A stretch of DNA of 64,000 nt from Caulobacter segnis (GCF_019931575.1 NZ_CP082923.1:1116001-1180000), one strand, 5' to 3'. Positions 49,516-58,942 are shown, counted from the stretch's first letter. Notes: generated by a model from the sequence alone, not told the origin. Translations and numbers: made by a program.

Positions 49516-51761
49516 GCGGCGACGTGGATCGTCCGCTGGCCGGGATCAAGGTCGTCGACCTGGTGCGCGGCCCGCTGGCCGCGATCACGCGCTACCTGGC
49601 CGAGCTGGGCGCGAGCGTCACGCGGGTCGACGACGGTCCGGCCGAGGACGCTCTGGATGATCTCGTCGCCAATGTCGGCAAGCATCGCGTGGGCGAGCTG
49701 ACCGACGACCTGCTGGCGGACGCCGGCGTCATCGTCTTCGACGAGGGCCGGGCGATCGACCTGGACGCCTTGCGCGCCCACCGCCCGGCGCTGGTGACGA
49801 TGGCGGTCAGCGCCTTCGGAAGCGACACGAGCCTCTCGAACTGGAAGGCCAGCGACCTCGTGCTGCACGCGCTCAGCGGCGAGCTTTCGCGGTCGGGCGT
49901 TCGAGGGCGCGCGCCGCTGCCGCCGCCGGGCGAGCTGGCCTACCAGTGTGCGGCCTCGCAGGCCGCCTACGCCCTGACCGTGTCGCTGTATCACGCCCTG
50001 CGCACCGGCCAGGGCGACCACCTGGACTTCTCGGCCCTTGACGGGGCGGTGCAGGCCCTGGACCCCGGCTATGGCATCGCCGGCAGCGCCACCCTGGGCA
50101 AGCCCGCCCACCTGCTGGCGCGCGACCGGCCCGCCAAGGGCTTCCAATATCCGATCCTGCCCTGCGCCGACGGCCATGTGCGCATCTGCCTGCTGGCCAA
50201 GCGGCAGTGGCAGGGCATGTTCCGTTGGATGGGCTCGCCTGAGGCCTTCGCCTCGCCGGAGTTCGAGAAGACGGGCGTGCGGTACAAGTCGCCGGACCTG
50301 CTGCCGGCCATCGCCGCCTTCTTCGCCGACCGCACGCGAGCCGACCTGGAGCGGGAAGGTCAGGCGCACGGCGTGCCGATCTCGGCCGTCCTGGATCTCG
50401 ACGAATTCATGATCTCCGACCATGCGGCGGCGCGCCAGGCGCTGGTCGAGGTCGACGGCGTGAAGCTGCCCAACGGCGTCGTCACCATCGACGGCGCGCG
50501 GATGGGGCCGGTCGTGGCCTCGCCGGAGACGCACATCAACGCCTGGGCCGAGCCCGTCGCGCCGGGCGCGCGCGCCTTCGAGGGGCTGAAGGTGCTGGAC
50601 CTGGGCGTCATCGTCGTCGGGGCCGAGCAGGGGCGTCTCCTGGCCGACCAGGGAGCGGACGTGATCAAGGTGGAGAGCCGCGCCTTTCCGGACGGCAATC
50701 GCCAGTCCTACCTGTCCTACGGCCTGTCGGTCAGCTTCGCCGCCGGCCATCGCAACAAGCGCAGCCTCGGCCTGAACCTGCGTGATCCCGAGGGGCGGGC
50801 CCTGTTCCTGGAGATGGCGGCCAAGGCCGACGTCATCCTGTCCAACTTCAAGCCGGGCGCCCTGGAGGGACTGGGGATCGACTTCGCCGCGATCTCCCGG
50901 ATCAATCCGCGCATCGTCATGGCCGACAGCTCGGCCTTCGGGGCGACCGGGCCCTGGGCCGAGCGCATGGGCTATGGCCCGCTGGTCCGCGCCGTCACGG
51001 GCCTGACCCGCGCCTGGCGCTATGACGACGATCCGGAGAGCTTCAGCGACTCCATCACCATCTATCCCGATCACGTGGCCGCCCGCATCGGCGCCATGGC
51101 GGTGACGGCCCTGCTGATCCGCCGCCTGCGCATCGGCCGAGGGGGGCGCGCCAGCGTCGCCCAGGCCGAGGTCATGCTGGGCCACTTCGCGGGCGAGGTC
51201 GCCAGGGCCTCGCGCGGCGAGGTGGCCGCTTCGCACGCCTGGCGCGACGGCGTCTTCCCCGCTGCGGGCGACGACGAATGGTGCGTGGTCAGCGTGCGAA
51301 GCGAGGCCGACCGGAAGGCCCTGGCCGCGACGATCGGCGGCGAGGCGACGCGGGAGGCGGTCGGCGCCTGGATCGCGGCGCGCTCGGCCGACGCGGCCAT
51401 GACGACCCTGCAGGCCGCCGGCGTCGCGGCCGCGCGAATGCTGCGCGTCTCCGACCTGACCGACTTCGCCTACTACCGCGAGCGCGGCTTCTATCGGGTC
51501 GAGGACCATCCTTACCTGGCCGAGCCGGTGGTGGCCGAGCGGGCGCACGTCGCCAGCGCGACGCTGGCCGACGCTCGCGCCGAGCCGGCGCCGCTGGTCG
51601 GGGAGCACACCGCCGGGGTCATGGCCGATTGGCTGGGCCTGGACCGCGCCCGCATCGAGGCCCTGGTCGCGGCCGGCGTCCTGGAGCCGGTGGAGGGCGA
51701 GGTCCTCGCCGCCGCCCGCGCCGCGAGGGACGCCACCGCCGAAAAGCGGCAAACGGCTTGA
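49512..51761 (+). CDS. Double-domain CaiB/BaiF (family III) CoA-transferase
   Basis: A 749-residue protein made of two family III CoA-transferase repeats in tandem. The first half (about 1-345) has AGIKVVDLVRGPLAAITRYL, ASDLVLHALSGELSRSG and QGDHLDFSALDGAVQALD; the second (about 350-720) has LKVLDLGVIVVGAEQGRLLA, IKVESRAFPDGNRQ, FAAGHRNKRSLGLNLRDPEG and GRGGRASVAQAEVMLGHFAG. Single-domain relatives carry a catalytic Asp before the LxxAxSG segment: in the first half it is kept (KASDLVLHALSG), while the second reads GYGPLVRAVTGL with Gly. One active site may therefore be lost or altered. It would move CoA between an intermediate and a new acid. The start is GTG 49512. Confidence 0.9.
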   Translation: MSGDVDRPLAGIKVVDLVRGPLAAITRYLAELGASVTRVDDGPAEDALDDLVANVGKHRVGELTDDLLADAGVIVFDEGRAIDLDALRAHRPALVTMAVSAFGSDTSLSNWKASDLVLHALSGELSRSGVRGRAPLPPPGELAYQCAASQAAYALTVSLYHALRTGQGDHLDFSALDGAVQALDPGYGIAGSATLGKPAHLLARDRPAKGFQYPILPCADGHVRICLLAKRQWQGMFRWMGSPEAFASPEFEKTGVRYKSPDLLPAIAAFFADRTRADLEREGQAHGVPISAVLDLDEFMISDHAAARQALVEVDGVKLPNGVVTIDGARMGPVVASPETHINAWAEPVAPGARAFEGLKVLDLGVIVVGAEQGRLLADQGADVIKVESRAFPDGNRQSYLSYGLSVSFAAGHRNKRSLGLNLRDPEGRALFLEMAAKADVILSNFKPGALEGLGIDFAAISRINPRIVMADSSAFGATGPWAERMGYGPLVRAVTGLTRAWRYDDDPESFSDSITIYPDHVAARIGAMAVTALLIRRLRIGRGGRASVAQAEVMLGHFAGEVARASRGEVAASHAWRDGVFPAAGDDEWCVVSVRSEADRKALAATIGGEATREAVGAWIAARSADAAMTTLQAAGVAAARMLRVSDLTDFAYYRERGFYRVEDHPYLAEPVVAERAHVASATLADARAEPAPLVGEHTAGVMADWLGLDRARIEALVAAGVLEPVEGEVLAAARAARDATAEKRQTA

Positions 51762-51767
51762 CGATAT

Positions 51768-51783
51768 TTAATCGACCAATTAA
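51768..51783. promoter_or_regulatory. TYAATCGAY-type motif before the thiolase operon
   Basis: TTAATCGACCAATTAA lies directly after the CoA-transferase stop and 35 bp before the thiolase ATG. It has the TTAAT-N6-ATTAA symmetry and matches sites at 31378, 40680 and 61330. Confidence 0.55.
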
Positions 51784-51818
51784 TCGCTAAGTTAACAAGG
51801 TTCAGGGAGGAGCCGAAA

Positions 51819-53078
51819 ATGGCCGAGGCATTGATCATCGACGCTGTCCGTACGCCGCGCGGCGTCGGCAAGGTGGGGAAGGGGGCTCTGGCCCATCTGC
51901 ATCCCCAGCATCTGGCCGCCACGGTCCTGAAGGCGATCGCCGAGCGCAACAAGCTCGACACCGCCGATGTCGACGACGTGATCTGGTCGACCTCGACGCA
52001 AAAAGGAAAGCAGGGCGGCGACCTGGGCCGCATGGCGGCGCTGGACGCCGGCTACGACATCAAGGCCTCGGGCATGACGCTGGATCGCTTCTGCGGCGGC
52101 GGCATCACCACGGTGAACCTGGCGGCCGCCCAGATCATGAGCGGCATGGAGGACCTGATCGTCGCCGGCGGCGTCGAGATGATGAGCCTGACCGCCGCCA
52201 TGGCCGCCCAGGAGCAGGCGGCGGGCTTTCCGCCCGGCCTGATGGGCTCGGGCAATGCCCACTTGGACGCGCTGCATCCGCAATCGCACCAGGGCGTCTG
52301 CGGCGACGCCATCGCCAGCCTGGAAGGCATCAGCCGCGAGGACCTCGACGCCCTGGGCCTGGAAAGCCAGAAGCGCGCCGCGCGCGCCATCGCCGAGGGG
52401 CGCTTCTCCAAGTCGATCGTCCCGGTGTTGGACCACGACGGCAGTGTCGCCCTGGACCATGACGAGTATCCCCGTCCGGAGACGACCGCCGAGGGCCTGG
52501 CCCAGTTGAAACCCGCCTTCACCGCCCTGGCCGACTTTCCCTATGACGAGCAGGGGGCGACCTTCCGCAAGCAGATCAATCGCCGCTATCCGGATCTGAA
52601 GATCGAGGCCGTGCACCACGCCGGCAACTCGTCGGGTGTGGTGGACGGCGCGGCGGCGGTGCTGCTGGCCTCGCCGGACTACGCGCGGAAGCACGGCCTG
52701 AAGGCGCGGGCCCGCGTCGTGGCCATGGCCAATATGGGCGACGACCCGACCCTGATGCTGAACGCCCCCGTGCCCGCCGCCCGCAAGGTGCTGGCCAAGG
52801 CCGGGCTGAAGGTCGAGGACATCGATCTCTGGGAGATCAATGAGGCCTTCGCCGTCGTCGCCGAGAAGTTCATCCGCGACCTGAAGCTCGATCGCGCCAA
52901 GGTCAACGTCAACGGCGGCGCCATCGCCCTCGGCCACCCGATCGGCGCCACCGGCGCGATCCTGATCGGCACGGTGCTGGACGAACTGGAACGCACCGGC
53001 GGCCGCTACGGCCTGGTCACCATGTGCGCCGCTGGCGGCATGGCCCCGGCCATCATCATTGAACGCCTCGAAGCCTAG
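51819..53078 (+). CDS. Acetyl-CoA C-acyltransferase (thiolase)
   Basis: A 419-residue degradative thiolase that cleaves 3-ketoacyl-CoA. All catalytic elements are present: the nucleophile in [19 protein letters not shown], the His in [16 protein letters not shown], and the acid/base Cys in [21 protein letters not shown] is also typical. The CGGG loop rather than CxSG is found in thiolases of steroid and ring-cleavage pathways (FadA6-like). It begins an operon running to the phosphotransferase at 58942, with very short gaps. The upstream gap carries the TTAATCGA motif. Confidence 0.94.
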   Translation: MAEALIIDAVRTPRGVGKVGKGALAHLHPQHLAATVLKAIAERNKLDTADVDDVIWSTSTQKGKQGGDLGRMAALDAGYDIKASGMTLDRFCGGGITTVNLAAAQIMSGMEDLIVAGGVEMMSLTAAMAAQEQAAGFPPGLMGSGNAHLDALHPQSHQGVCGDAIASLEGISREDLDALGLESQKRAARAIAEGRFSKSIVPVLDHDGSVALDHDEYPRPETTAEGLAQLKPAFTALADFPYDEQGATFRKQINRRYPDLKIEAVHHAGNSSGVVDGAAAVLLASPDYARKHGLKARARVVAMANMGDDPTLMLNAPVPAARKVLAKAGLKVEDIDLWEINEAFAVVAEKFIRDLKLDRAKVNVNGGAIALGHPIGATGAILIGTVLDELERTGGRYGLVTMCAAGGMAPAIIIERLEA

Positions 53079-53087
53079 GGACCTTCC

Positions 53088-53870
53088 ATGAAACTCGACA
53101 ACACCGTCGCCGCCGTCGTCACCGGCGGCGCTTCCGGCCTGGGCGAAGCCACGGCCCGGGCGCTCGCCGCACAGGGCGTCAAGGTCGCCATCTTCGACAT
53201 GAACGAGGCCAAGGGCGAGGAGGTCGCCAAGGCGATCGGCGGCCTCTTCTGCAAGGTCAATGTCACCTCGGACGAGGACGTCGACGCCGGCTTCGAGAAG
53301 GCCCGCGCCGCCCACGGCCAGGAGCGGATCCTGGTCAACTGCGCTGGCACCGGCAACGCGGTGAAGACCGCCAGCCGCGACAAGGCCAGCGGCGAGACCA
53401 AGCACTTCCCGCTCGACGCCTTCGACCGCATCATCCAGATCAACCTGGTCGGCACCTTCCGCTGCATCGCCAAGTCGGCCAAGGGCATGCTGGACCTGGA
53501 GCCGCTGGAAGACGGCGAGCGCGGCGCGATCGTCAACACCGCCAGCGTCGCCGCCGAGGACGGCCAGATGGGCCAGGCGGCCTATTCCGCCTCGAAGGGC
53601 GGCGTGGTCGGCATGACCCTGCCAATCGCTCGCGACCTGATGGGCGAGGGCATCCGCGTCAACACCATCCTACCCGGGATCTTCAACACGCCGCTGCTGG
53701 CCGCTGCGCCGGAACCGGTGAAGGCCGGCCTGGCGGCCAGCGTGCCGTTCCCCAAGCGCCTTGGCGCGCCGGAGGAATACGCCCAACTGGCGATCACCAT
53801 GATCACCAATGGCTACTTCAACGGTGAGGACGTGCGCCTGGACGGCGGCATCCGCATGGCCCCGCGCTAG
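53088..53870 (+). CDS. SDR-family 3-hydroxyacyl-CoA dehydrogenase (HSD10-like)
   Basis: A 260-residue NAD-dependent short-chain dehydrogenase. TGGASGLGEATARAL binds the cofactor, with Asp in VAIFDMNE selecting NAD; NCAG is at about 83-86, and the catalytic set is Ser in NTASVAAEDG and Tyr/Lys in YSASKGGVVG. The family resemblance is to type 10 17-beta-hydroxysteroid/3-hydroxy-2-methylbutyryl-CoA dehydrogenases (long insertion with DKASGETKHFPLDAFD). These oxidise 3-hydroxyacyl-CoAs, including 2-methyl-branched ones. It lies 9 bp after the thiolase, an order matching sequential beta-oxidation steps. Confidence 0.92.
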   Translation: MKLDNTVAAVVTGGASGLGEATARALAAQGVKVAIFDMNEAKGEEVAKAIGGLFCKVNVTSDEDVDAGFEKARAAHGQERILVNCAGTGNAVKTASRDKASGETKHFPLDAFDRIIQINLVGTFRCIAKSAKGMLDLEPLEDGERGAIVNTASVAAEDGQMGQAAYSASKGGVVGMTLPIARDLMGEGIRVNTILPGIFNTPLLAAAPEPVKAGLAASVPFPKRLGAPEEYAQLAITMITNGYFNGEDVRLDGGIRMAPR

Positions 53871-53874
53871 TCGC

Positions 53875-55041
53875 TTGAGCGGCGTCTTCTCCGCCCCGTC
53901 GCGCTGGATGGACGACGAGCTGACGATGTTCGAGTCGTCGGTCTCGCGCCTTCTGGCCGACAAGTTCCCGCCCGAGCGCCTGGACCGCTGGCGCAAGGCC
54001 GGCGTCGTCGAGCGTTCGGCCTGGGGCGAGATGGCCGACGCCGGCCTGCTGGGCCTGTCGGTCTCGCCCGACCACGGCGGGGCCGGCGGCGACTTCCGCC
54101 ACGAGGCGGTGCTGCTGCGCCAGCTGGGCTTGATCGGCGCCGAGGGCTGGGGCGTGCCGCTGCACAACGCCATCTGCGCCGCCTACATCGAGAAGTACGG
54201 CACGGACGGCCAGCGCGCCCGCTGGTTGCCGGCCATCGTCTCGGGCCAGCGGATCTGCGCCATCGCCATGACCGAGCCGGGCGCGGGCTCGGACCTGCAG
54301 GGCATCCGCACCACGGCGCGTCTGGACGGCGACCGCTATGTCATCACCGGCCAGAAGACCTTCATCACCAACGGCCAGCTGGCCGACCTGATCATCGTCG
54401 TCGCCAAGACCGATCCGGACGCCGGCAGCAAGGGGATCTCGCTGCTGGTGGTCGAGACCGATCAGGCTCCTGGCTTCACGCGCGGCCGCAACCTGGACAA
54501 GGTCGGGCTGGAGATGGGCGACACCTCCGAGCTGTTCTTCGACGGCGTGGTCGTGCCTGTGGATAACTTGATCGGCGGCGTTCCCGGTCAGGGGCTCTAC
54601 CAGCTGATGAAGGAGCTCCCGAAGGAGCGGTTGATCATCGCCATCGAGAGCCTGGCCCTGATCGAGGCGGCTCTGGATCACACCCTGGCCTATGTCCGCG
54701 AGCGCAAGGCGTTCGGCAAGCGGCTGCTGGATTTCCAGAACACCCAGTTCGTGCTGGCCGGCTGCAAGACCGAGGCGATGGTCGCCCGTAGCTTCGTCGA
54801 CGACTGCATCGTTCGATACGTCGAGGGACAGCTGGACGCGGCGACCGCCAGCATGGCCAAATACTGGGTGTCGGAACGCGCCCAGCGCATCGTCGACGCC
54901 TGCCAGCAGCTGTTCGGCGGCTATGGCTACATGAACGAGTACCCGATCGCCCAGATGTACAAGGACGTACGGGTCAAGCGGATCTACGGCGGGACCAGCG
55001 AGATCATGAAGCTGCTGATCGCCCGGACGCTGGAAGCCTGA
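53875..55041 (+). CDS. Acyl-CoA dehydrogenase (388 aa)
   Basis: A full-length acyl-CoA dehydrogenase. The N-terminal helix (SRWMDDELTMFESSVSRLLA), the substrate/FAD loop CAIAMTEPGAGSDLQGI, YVITGQKTFITNGQLADLII, and C-terminal YVRERKAFGKRLLDFQNTQF plus VKRIYGGTSEIMKLLIART are all present. The start is uncertain. TTG 53875 keeps the conserved RWMDDEL segment but lacks a ribosome site; ATG 53908 would remove the Arg-Trp. It starts only a few bases after the SDR gene, so translational coupling is likely. It probably acts on a branched or ring-bearing acyl-CoA. Confidence 0.9.
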   Translation: MSGVFSAPSRWMDDELTMFESSVSRLLADKFPPERLDRWRKAGVVERSAWGEMADAGLLGLSVSPDHGGAGGDFRHEAVLLRQLGLIGAEGWGVPLHNAICAAYIEKYGTDGQRARWLPAIVSGQRICAIAMTEPGAGSDLQGIRTTARLDGDRYVITGQKTFITNGQLADLIIVVAKTDPDAGSKGISLLVVETDQAPGFTRGRNLDKVGLEMGDTSELFFDGVVVPVDNLIGGVPGQGLYQLMKELPKERLIIAIESLALIEAALDHTLAYVRERKAFGKRLLDFQNTQFVLAGCKTEAMVARSFVDDCIVRYVEGQLDAATASMAKYWVSERAQRIVDACQQLFGGYGYMNEYPIAQMYKDVRVKRIYGGTSEIMKLLIARTLEA

Positions 55042-55051
55042 GGGAAGAGAC

Positions 55052-55816
55052 ATGAGCAAGACCCAGCGACTGGCCGGCCGCACGGTGCTGATCACCGGCG
55101 CCTCCTCGGGGATCGGCGCGCGCTTCGCTCGCATCGTCGCCGCCGAGGGCGCGGCGGTGGTGATCGGCGCGCGTCGCGTCGACCGGCTGCAGACCCTGCG
55201 CGACGAGATCGTGGCGGCGGGCGGCAAGGCCCTGGCCGTGGCGCTGGACGTCGCCGACGAGGCCTCGACCATCGCCGCCTACGACGCCGCCGAGACCGCC
55301 TTCGGGCCGGTCGATGGGGTGGTGGCCAACGCGGGCATCCAGGTCGAGGGCCTGGCGACGGAGATCGCGGTCGAGGACTTCGACCAGGTGTTCGCGGTCA
55401 ATGTCCGCGGCGTGTTCCTGACCGCCCGCGAGGGCGCGAAACGTATGCGCGCGTCGGGCGTCGCCGAGCGCGGTCGGATCGTGATCGTCTCGTCGATCAC
55501 GGCCAAGATGGTCACGCCCGGTGTCACGGCCTACAGCGCCTCCAAGGCCGCCGTCAGCCACATGGGCCGCCACCTGGCTCGCGAGTGGGCGCGGCAGGGT
55601 CCCAACGTCAACAACCTGTGCCCCGGCTACATCAAGTCCGAACTGGCCGGCGACTGGTTCGAGACCGAGGGCGGCCACAAGCAGATGAGCAAGTGGCCGC
55701 GCCGTCGGATCCTGGACGAGGACGCCCTGGATCCGATGCTGATCTACCTGCTGTCGGACGAGAGCAAGGGCGTCACCGGCGCGGACTTCACCATCGACGA
55801 CGGCCAGTCGCTGTGA
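55052..55816 (+). CDS. SDR-family oxidoreductase
   Basis: A 254-residue classical short-chain dehydrogenase. The cofactor loop is LITGASSGIGARFARIV, the adenine pocket has ARRVDRLQTLR suggesting NADP preference, NAGI is at about 91, and the catalytic residues are Ser in VSSITAKMVTPG and Tyr/Lys in YSASKAAVSHMGR. The C-terminal GADFTIDDGQSL is typical. It may oxidise a secondary alcohol or 3-hydroxyacyl-CoA. Its stop shares four bases with the next gene (GTGA). Confidence 0.92.
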   Translation: MSKTQRLAGRTVLITGASSGIGARFARIVAAEGAAVVIGARRVDRLQTLRDEIVAAGGKALAVALDVADEASTIAAYDAAETAFGPVDGVVANAGIQVEGLATEIAVEDFDQVFAVNVRGVFLTAREGAKRMRASGVAERGRIVIVSSITAKMVTPGVTAYSASKAAVSHMGRHLAREWARQGPNVNNLCPGYIKSELAGDWFETEGGHKQMSKWPRRRILDEDALDPMLIYLLSDESKGVTGADFTIDDGQSL

Positions 55817-56703
55817 GCGGCCCTTACGAGACCCTGCGCTACGCGGTCGAGGACGGCGTCGCGACCCTGACCCTGTCGCGGCCCGACAAGCTGAACGCCT
55901 TCACCGTCCGGATGATGGACGAGATGCTCGACGTGCTGGACCGCGTCGACGCCGATGATGAGGTGCGGGCCCTGATCGTCACGGGCGATGGCCGCGCCTT
56001 CTGCGCCGGGGCCGACCTGTCGGCGGGCGCCGACGCCTTCGTCTTCGAGAGCGACGAACCGATCGTCCGGCCGGATGGGACGTTGAACTACGCCGCCGAG
56101 GGCGCGCGGGACGGCGGCGGCCGGCTGACCCTGCGGCTCTACAATCTGCTGAAGCCCGTGATCGCCGCGATTAACGGCCCGGCCGTCGGCATTGGCTCGA
56201 CCATGACCCTGGCCATGGACGTCCGCCTGGCCAGCGAGGCGGCGCGGTTCGGCTTCGTCTTCGCCCGCCGCGGCATCGTGCCCGAGGCGGCCTCGTCCTG
56301 GTTCCTGCCGCGCATCGTCGGCGTCTCCCAAGCCCTGGACTGGTGCTACAGCGGCCGGGTGTTCGACGCGGCCGAGGCCCTGGAGGGCGGACTGGTCAAG
56401 GCCGTGCTGTCGCCGGACCAGCTGCTGCCCGCCGCTCGCGCTCTCGCGCGCCAGTACGCCGACAACACCGCGCCGGTGTCCGTGGCCCTGATCCGCCAGA
56501 TGATGTGGCGGGGCCTGGGCATGGAGCACCCGATGCGGGCCCATCAGGTCGACAGCCGGGGGATCCTGTCGCGGGGCCGCAGCGCCGACGTGGCCGAGGG
56601 CGTGGGCGCCTTCCTGGAGAAGCGTCCGGCCGTGTTCCCCGACCGCGTCTCGACCGACCTGCCCGACTTCTTCCCCTGGTGGGAAGAGCCCCATTACGCC
56701 TGA
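55813..56703 (+). CDS. Enoyl-CoA hydratase/isomerase family protein
   Basis: A 296-residue crotonase-fold enzyme. The oxyanion hole residues are in GRAFCAGADLSAGADAF and VIAAINGPAVGIGSTMTLAM. The usual catalytic Glu positions read RRGIVPEAASSWFLPRIVG, keeping one Glu (PEAASS). The protein is longer than a standard hydratase because of an insertion around 70-100 with DEPIVRPDGTLNYAAEGARD. It may hydrate an enoyl-CoA or open a ring; both occur in the family. The start is GTG 55813. Confidence 0.9.
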   Translation: MSGPYETLRYAVEDGVATLTLSRPDKLNAFTVRMMDEMLDVLDRVDADDEVRALIVTGDGRAFCAGADLSAGADAFVFESDEPIVRPDGTLNYAAEGARDGGGRLTLRLYNLLKPVIAAINGPAVGIGSTMTLAMDVRLASEAARFGFVFARRGIVPEAASSWFLPRIVGVSQALDWCYSGRVFDAAEALEGGLVKAVLSPDQLLPAARALARQYADNTAPVSVALIRQMMWRGLGMEHPMRAHQVDSRGILSRGRSADVAEGVGAFLEKRPAVFPDRVSTDLPDFFPWWEEPHYA

Positions 56704-56714
56704 GGATTTCGACG

Positions 56715-57887
56715 ATGAGCACCCATGACGCGGCCAGGGGCGCGGCGATCGCCGCCAAGGTCGAGGCCTTTGTGCGCGAGGTCGTGGTCCCCTACGAGAA
56801 GGATCCCCGGCGCGGCGCCCACGGGCCCTCGGACGAGCTGATCGCCGAGCTGCGCGGCAAGGCCAAGGCGGCGGGCGTGCTGACGCCGCATATCCTGCCG
56901 GACGGCTCGCACCTCTCGCACCGCGAGACGGCCCAGGTGCTGCGCGCCGCCGGTCTGTCGACCCTGGGCCCGCAGGCGGTGAACGTCGCCGCGCCGGACG
57001 AGGGCAACATGTACCTGCTGGGCAAGGTCGCCTCGGCCGAGCAGCGGACGCGGTTCCTGGATCCGCTGGTCGCGGGCGAGGCGCGCTCGGCCTTCTTCAT
57101 GACCGAGCCGGCGGCCGAGGGCGGGGCGGGCTCGGACCCGTCGATGCTGATGACCACGGCCCGGCAGGACGGCAACCACTGGGTCGTCGACGGCCGCAAG
57201 GCCTTCATCACCGGCGCCGAGGGCGCGAAGGTCGGCATCGTCATGGCCAAGGCGGATGTCGGCGCGACGCTGTTCCTGGTTGACCTGCCGGACCCGGCCA
57301 TCCGCATCGAGCGCGTGCTGGACACCATCGACAGCTCCATGCCCGGCGGCCACGCCGTGGTGGCGATCGAGGGCTTGCGGGTCTCGGCCGACCAGGTGCT
57401 GGGCCAGCCGGGCGAGGGCTTCAAGCTGGCCCAGATGCGCCTGGCCCCGGCGCGCCTGACCCACTGCATGCGCTGGCTGGGGGCCTGCACGCGCGCCCAG
57501 GAGATCGCCACCGCCTACGCCGTGAAGCGCCACGCCTTCGGCAAGCCGCTGATCGACCACGAGGGCGTCGGCTTCATGCTGGCCGAGAACCTGATCGCGC
57601 TGAAGCAGGCCGAGCTGATGATCGACTGGTGCGCCGATGTGCTGGACGGTGGCTCGCTGGGGACCACCGAAAGCTCTATGGCCAAGGTCGCCGTCAGCGA
57701 GGCGCTGATGGCCATCGCCGACCGCTGCGTCCAGGTGATGGGCGGCACGGGCGTGACCGGCGACACCATCGTCGAGCAGGTGTTCCGCGAGGTCCGCGCC
57801 TTCCGCATCTATGACGGCCCGACTGAGGTCCACAAATGGAGCCTGGCCAAGAAGATCAAGCGCGACGCGGCGGGCTCCAAGGCATGA
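56715..57887 (+). CDS. Acyl-CoA dehydrogenase, LvaC/ACAD11-like
   Basis: A 390-residue acyl-CoA dehydrogenase-fold enzyme. The flavin loop is AFFMTEPAAEGGAGSDPSML; GGHAVVAIEGLRVSADQVLG and AVKRHAFGKPLIDHEGVGF follow, and the C-terminal segment is FRIYDGPTEVHKWSLAKKI. The DGPTEVH signature and the ATGA-overlapped kinase-like gene downstream are the arrangement of bacterial LvaC-LvaA and of fused eukaryotic ACAD10/11, which dehydrate 4-hydroxyacyl-CoAs via a 4-phospho intermediate. A similar job here is inferred from family and pairing, not proven. Confidence 0.9.
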   Translation: MSTHDAARGAAIAAKVEAFVREVVVPYEKDPRRGAHGPSDELIAELRGKAKAAGVLTPHILPDGSHLSHRETAQVLRAAGLSTLGPQAVNVAAPDEGNMYLLGKVASAEQRTRFLDPLVAGEARSAFFMTEPAAEGGAGSDPSMLMTTARQDGNHWVVDGRKAFITGAEGAKVGIVMAKADVGATLFLVDLPDPAIRIERVLDTIDSSMPGGHAVVAIEGLRVSADQVLGQPGEGFKLAQMRLAPARLTHCMRWLGACTRAQEIATAYAVKRHAFGKPLIDHEGVGFMLAENLIALKQAELMIDWCADVLDGGSLGTTESSMAKVAVSEALMAIADRCVQVMGGTGVTGDTIVEQVFREVRAFRIYDGPTEVHKWSLAKKIKRDAAGSKA

Positions 57888-58942
57888 GCGGCGCCACCGT
57901 CGCGGTGCGCGACAATGCCCGCTTCGACACGGCCGCGCTGGAGCGCTGGATGGCGGAGAACGTCGAGGGTTTCTCCGGCCCGATTAGCGTCGAGCAGTTC
58001 GCCGGCGGCCAGTCCAACCCGACCTTCCGCCTCACGACGCCAAAGCGCGCCTATGTCATGCGCCGCAAGCCACCGGGGCAGCTGCTGAAGGGCGCCCACG
58101 CCGTCGATCGCGAGGCGCGGGTCATGCGGGCCCTGGAGGGGGCGGGCTTCCCCGCGCCGCGTGTCCACGCCCTGTGCCAGGACGACAGCGTCATCGGCTC
58201 ATGGTTCTACGTCATGGACCTGGTCGAGGGGCGGATCTTCTGGGACGGCGACTTTCCGGGCGTGGCGCGCGAGGCCAAGGCCGCCCACCTGGACGCCATG
58301 AACGCGACCCTGGCCCAACTGCACGGTCTGGACCCGGTCGCCATCGGGCTTGCCGACTACGGACGGCCAGACGGCTATCTCCGTCGCCAGATCGAGCGAT
58401 GGTCGCGCCAGTACCGCGAGGACGACCTGGCGGGCCGCACGGCCGACATGGACTTCCTGGTCGACTGGCTGCCGGCCCACGCGCCAAGCGACGAGGCGAC
58501 CAGCGTCGTCCACGGCGACTTCCGCATCGACAACATGATCTTCCATCCCGAGCGTCCCGAGGTCGTGGCCGTGCTGGACTGGGAGCTGTCGACCCTGGGC
58601 CATCCGGTCGTCGACTTCGCCTATAACCTGTTGATGTACCGCGCCCCGGCCGCCATGCGCTGGGGGCTGGCGGGCCGGGACCTGGCGGCGCTGGGCTATC
58701 CGGACGAGGCCGCCTATGTCGCCGCCTATCTGCGCCGCACGGGCCGGGAACAGATCGCCGACCTAGAGGTCCATGTCGCCTTCAACCTCTTCCGGCTGGC
58801 GGCGATCATCCACGGCATCAAGGGCCGGATGATCCGCGGCAACGCGTCCTCGGCCGACGCCGCCGGCATGGTGGCGCACATGGACACGCTGGCGGCCACG
58901 GCGCGCCAGGTGGCTGAGGACTGGGAGAAGGGGCGGGGCTAG
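57884..58942 (+). CDS. APH-fold acyl-CoA kinase, LvaA/ACAD10-like
   Basis: A 352-residue phosphotransferase of the APH fold. EQFAGGQSNPTFRL and AYVMRRKPPGQLLKGAHAVD form the nucleotide site with its Lys, SVVHGDFRIDNMIFHPERPE holds the catalytic Asp (HGDFRxDN), and VAVLDWELSTLGHPVVDFAY carries the metal-binding Asp. This subgroup is not an antibiotic kinase: it pairs with acyl-CoA dehydrogenases in acyl-CoA catabolism, as in LvaA phosphorylating 4-hydroxyacyl-CoA. It overlaps the LvaC-like gene and ends the operon, its stop overlapping the converging fusion gene by 4 bp. Confidence 0.9.
   Translation: MSGATVAVRDNARFDTAALERWMAENVEGFSGPISVEQFAGGQSNPTFRLTTPKRAYVMRRKPPGQLLKGAHAVDREARVMRALEGAGFPAPRVHALCQDDSVIGSWFYVMDLVEGRIFWDGDFPGVAREAKAAHLDAMNATLAQLHGLDPVAIGLADYGRPDGYLRRQIERWSRQYREDDLAGRTADMDFLVDWLPAHAPSDEATSVVHGDFRIDNMIFHPERPEVVAVLDWELSTLGHPVVDFAYNLLMYRAPAAMRWGLAGRDLAALGYPDEAAYVAAYLRRTGREQIADLEVHVAFNLFRLAAIIHGIKGRMIRGNASSADAAGMVAHMDTLAATARQVAEDWEKGRG

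Noticed and set aside
49143..51752. 869-codon open frame on the strand opposite the CoA-transferase
   Set aside because: It mirrors a strongly supported gene, has Arg/Gly/His-rich low-information translation and no motif. Long antisense frames are expected in DNA with extreme third-position GC.
57884..58942. Aminoglycoside resistance kinase
   Set aside because: The APH fold and HGDFR motif are shared with acyl-CoA kinases; overlap with an acyl-CoA dehydrogenase gene makes a metabolic role far more likely.
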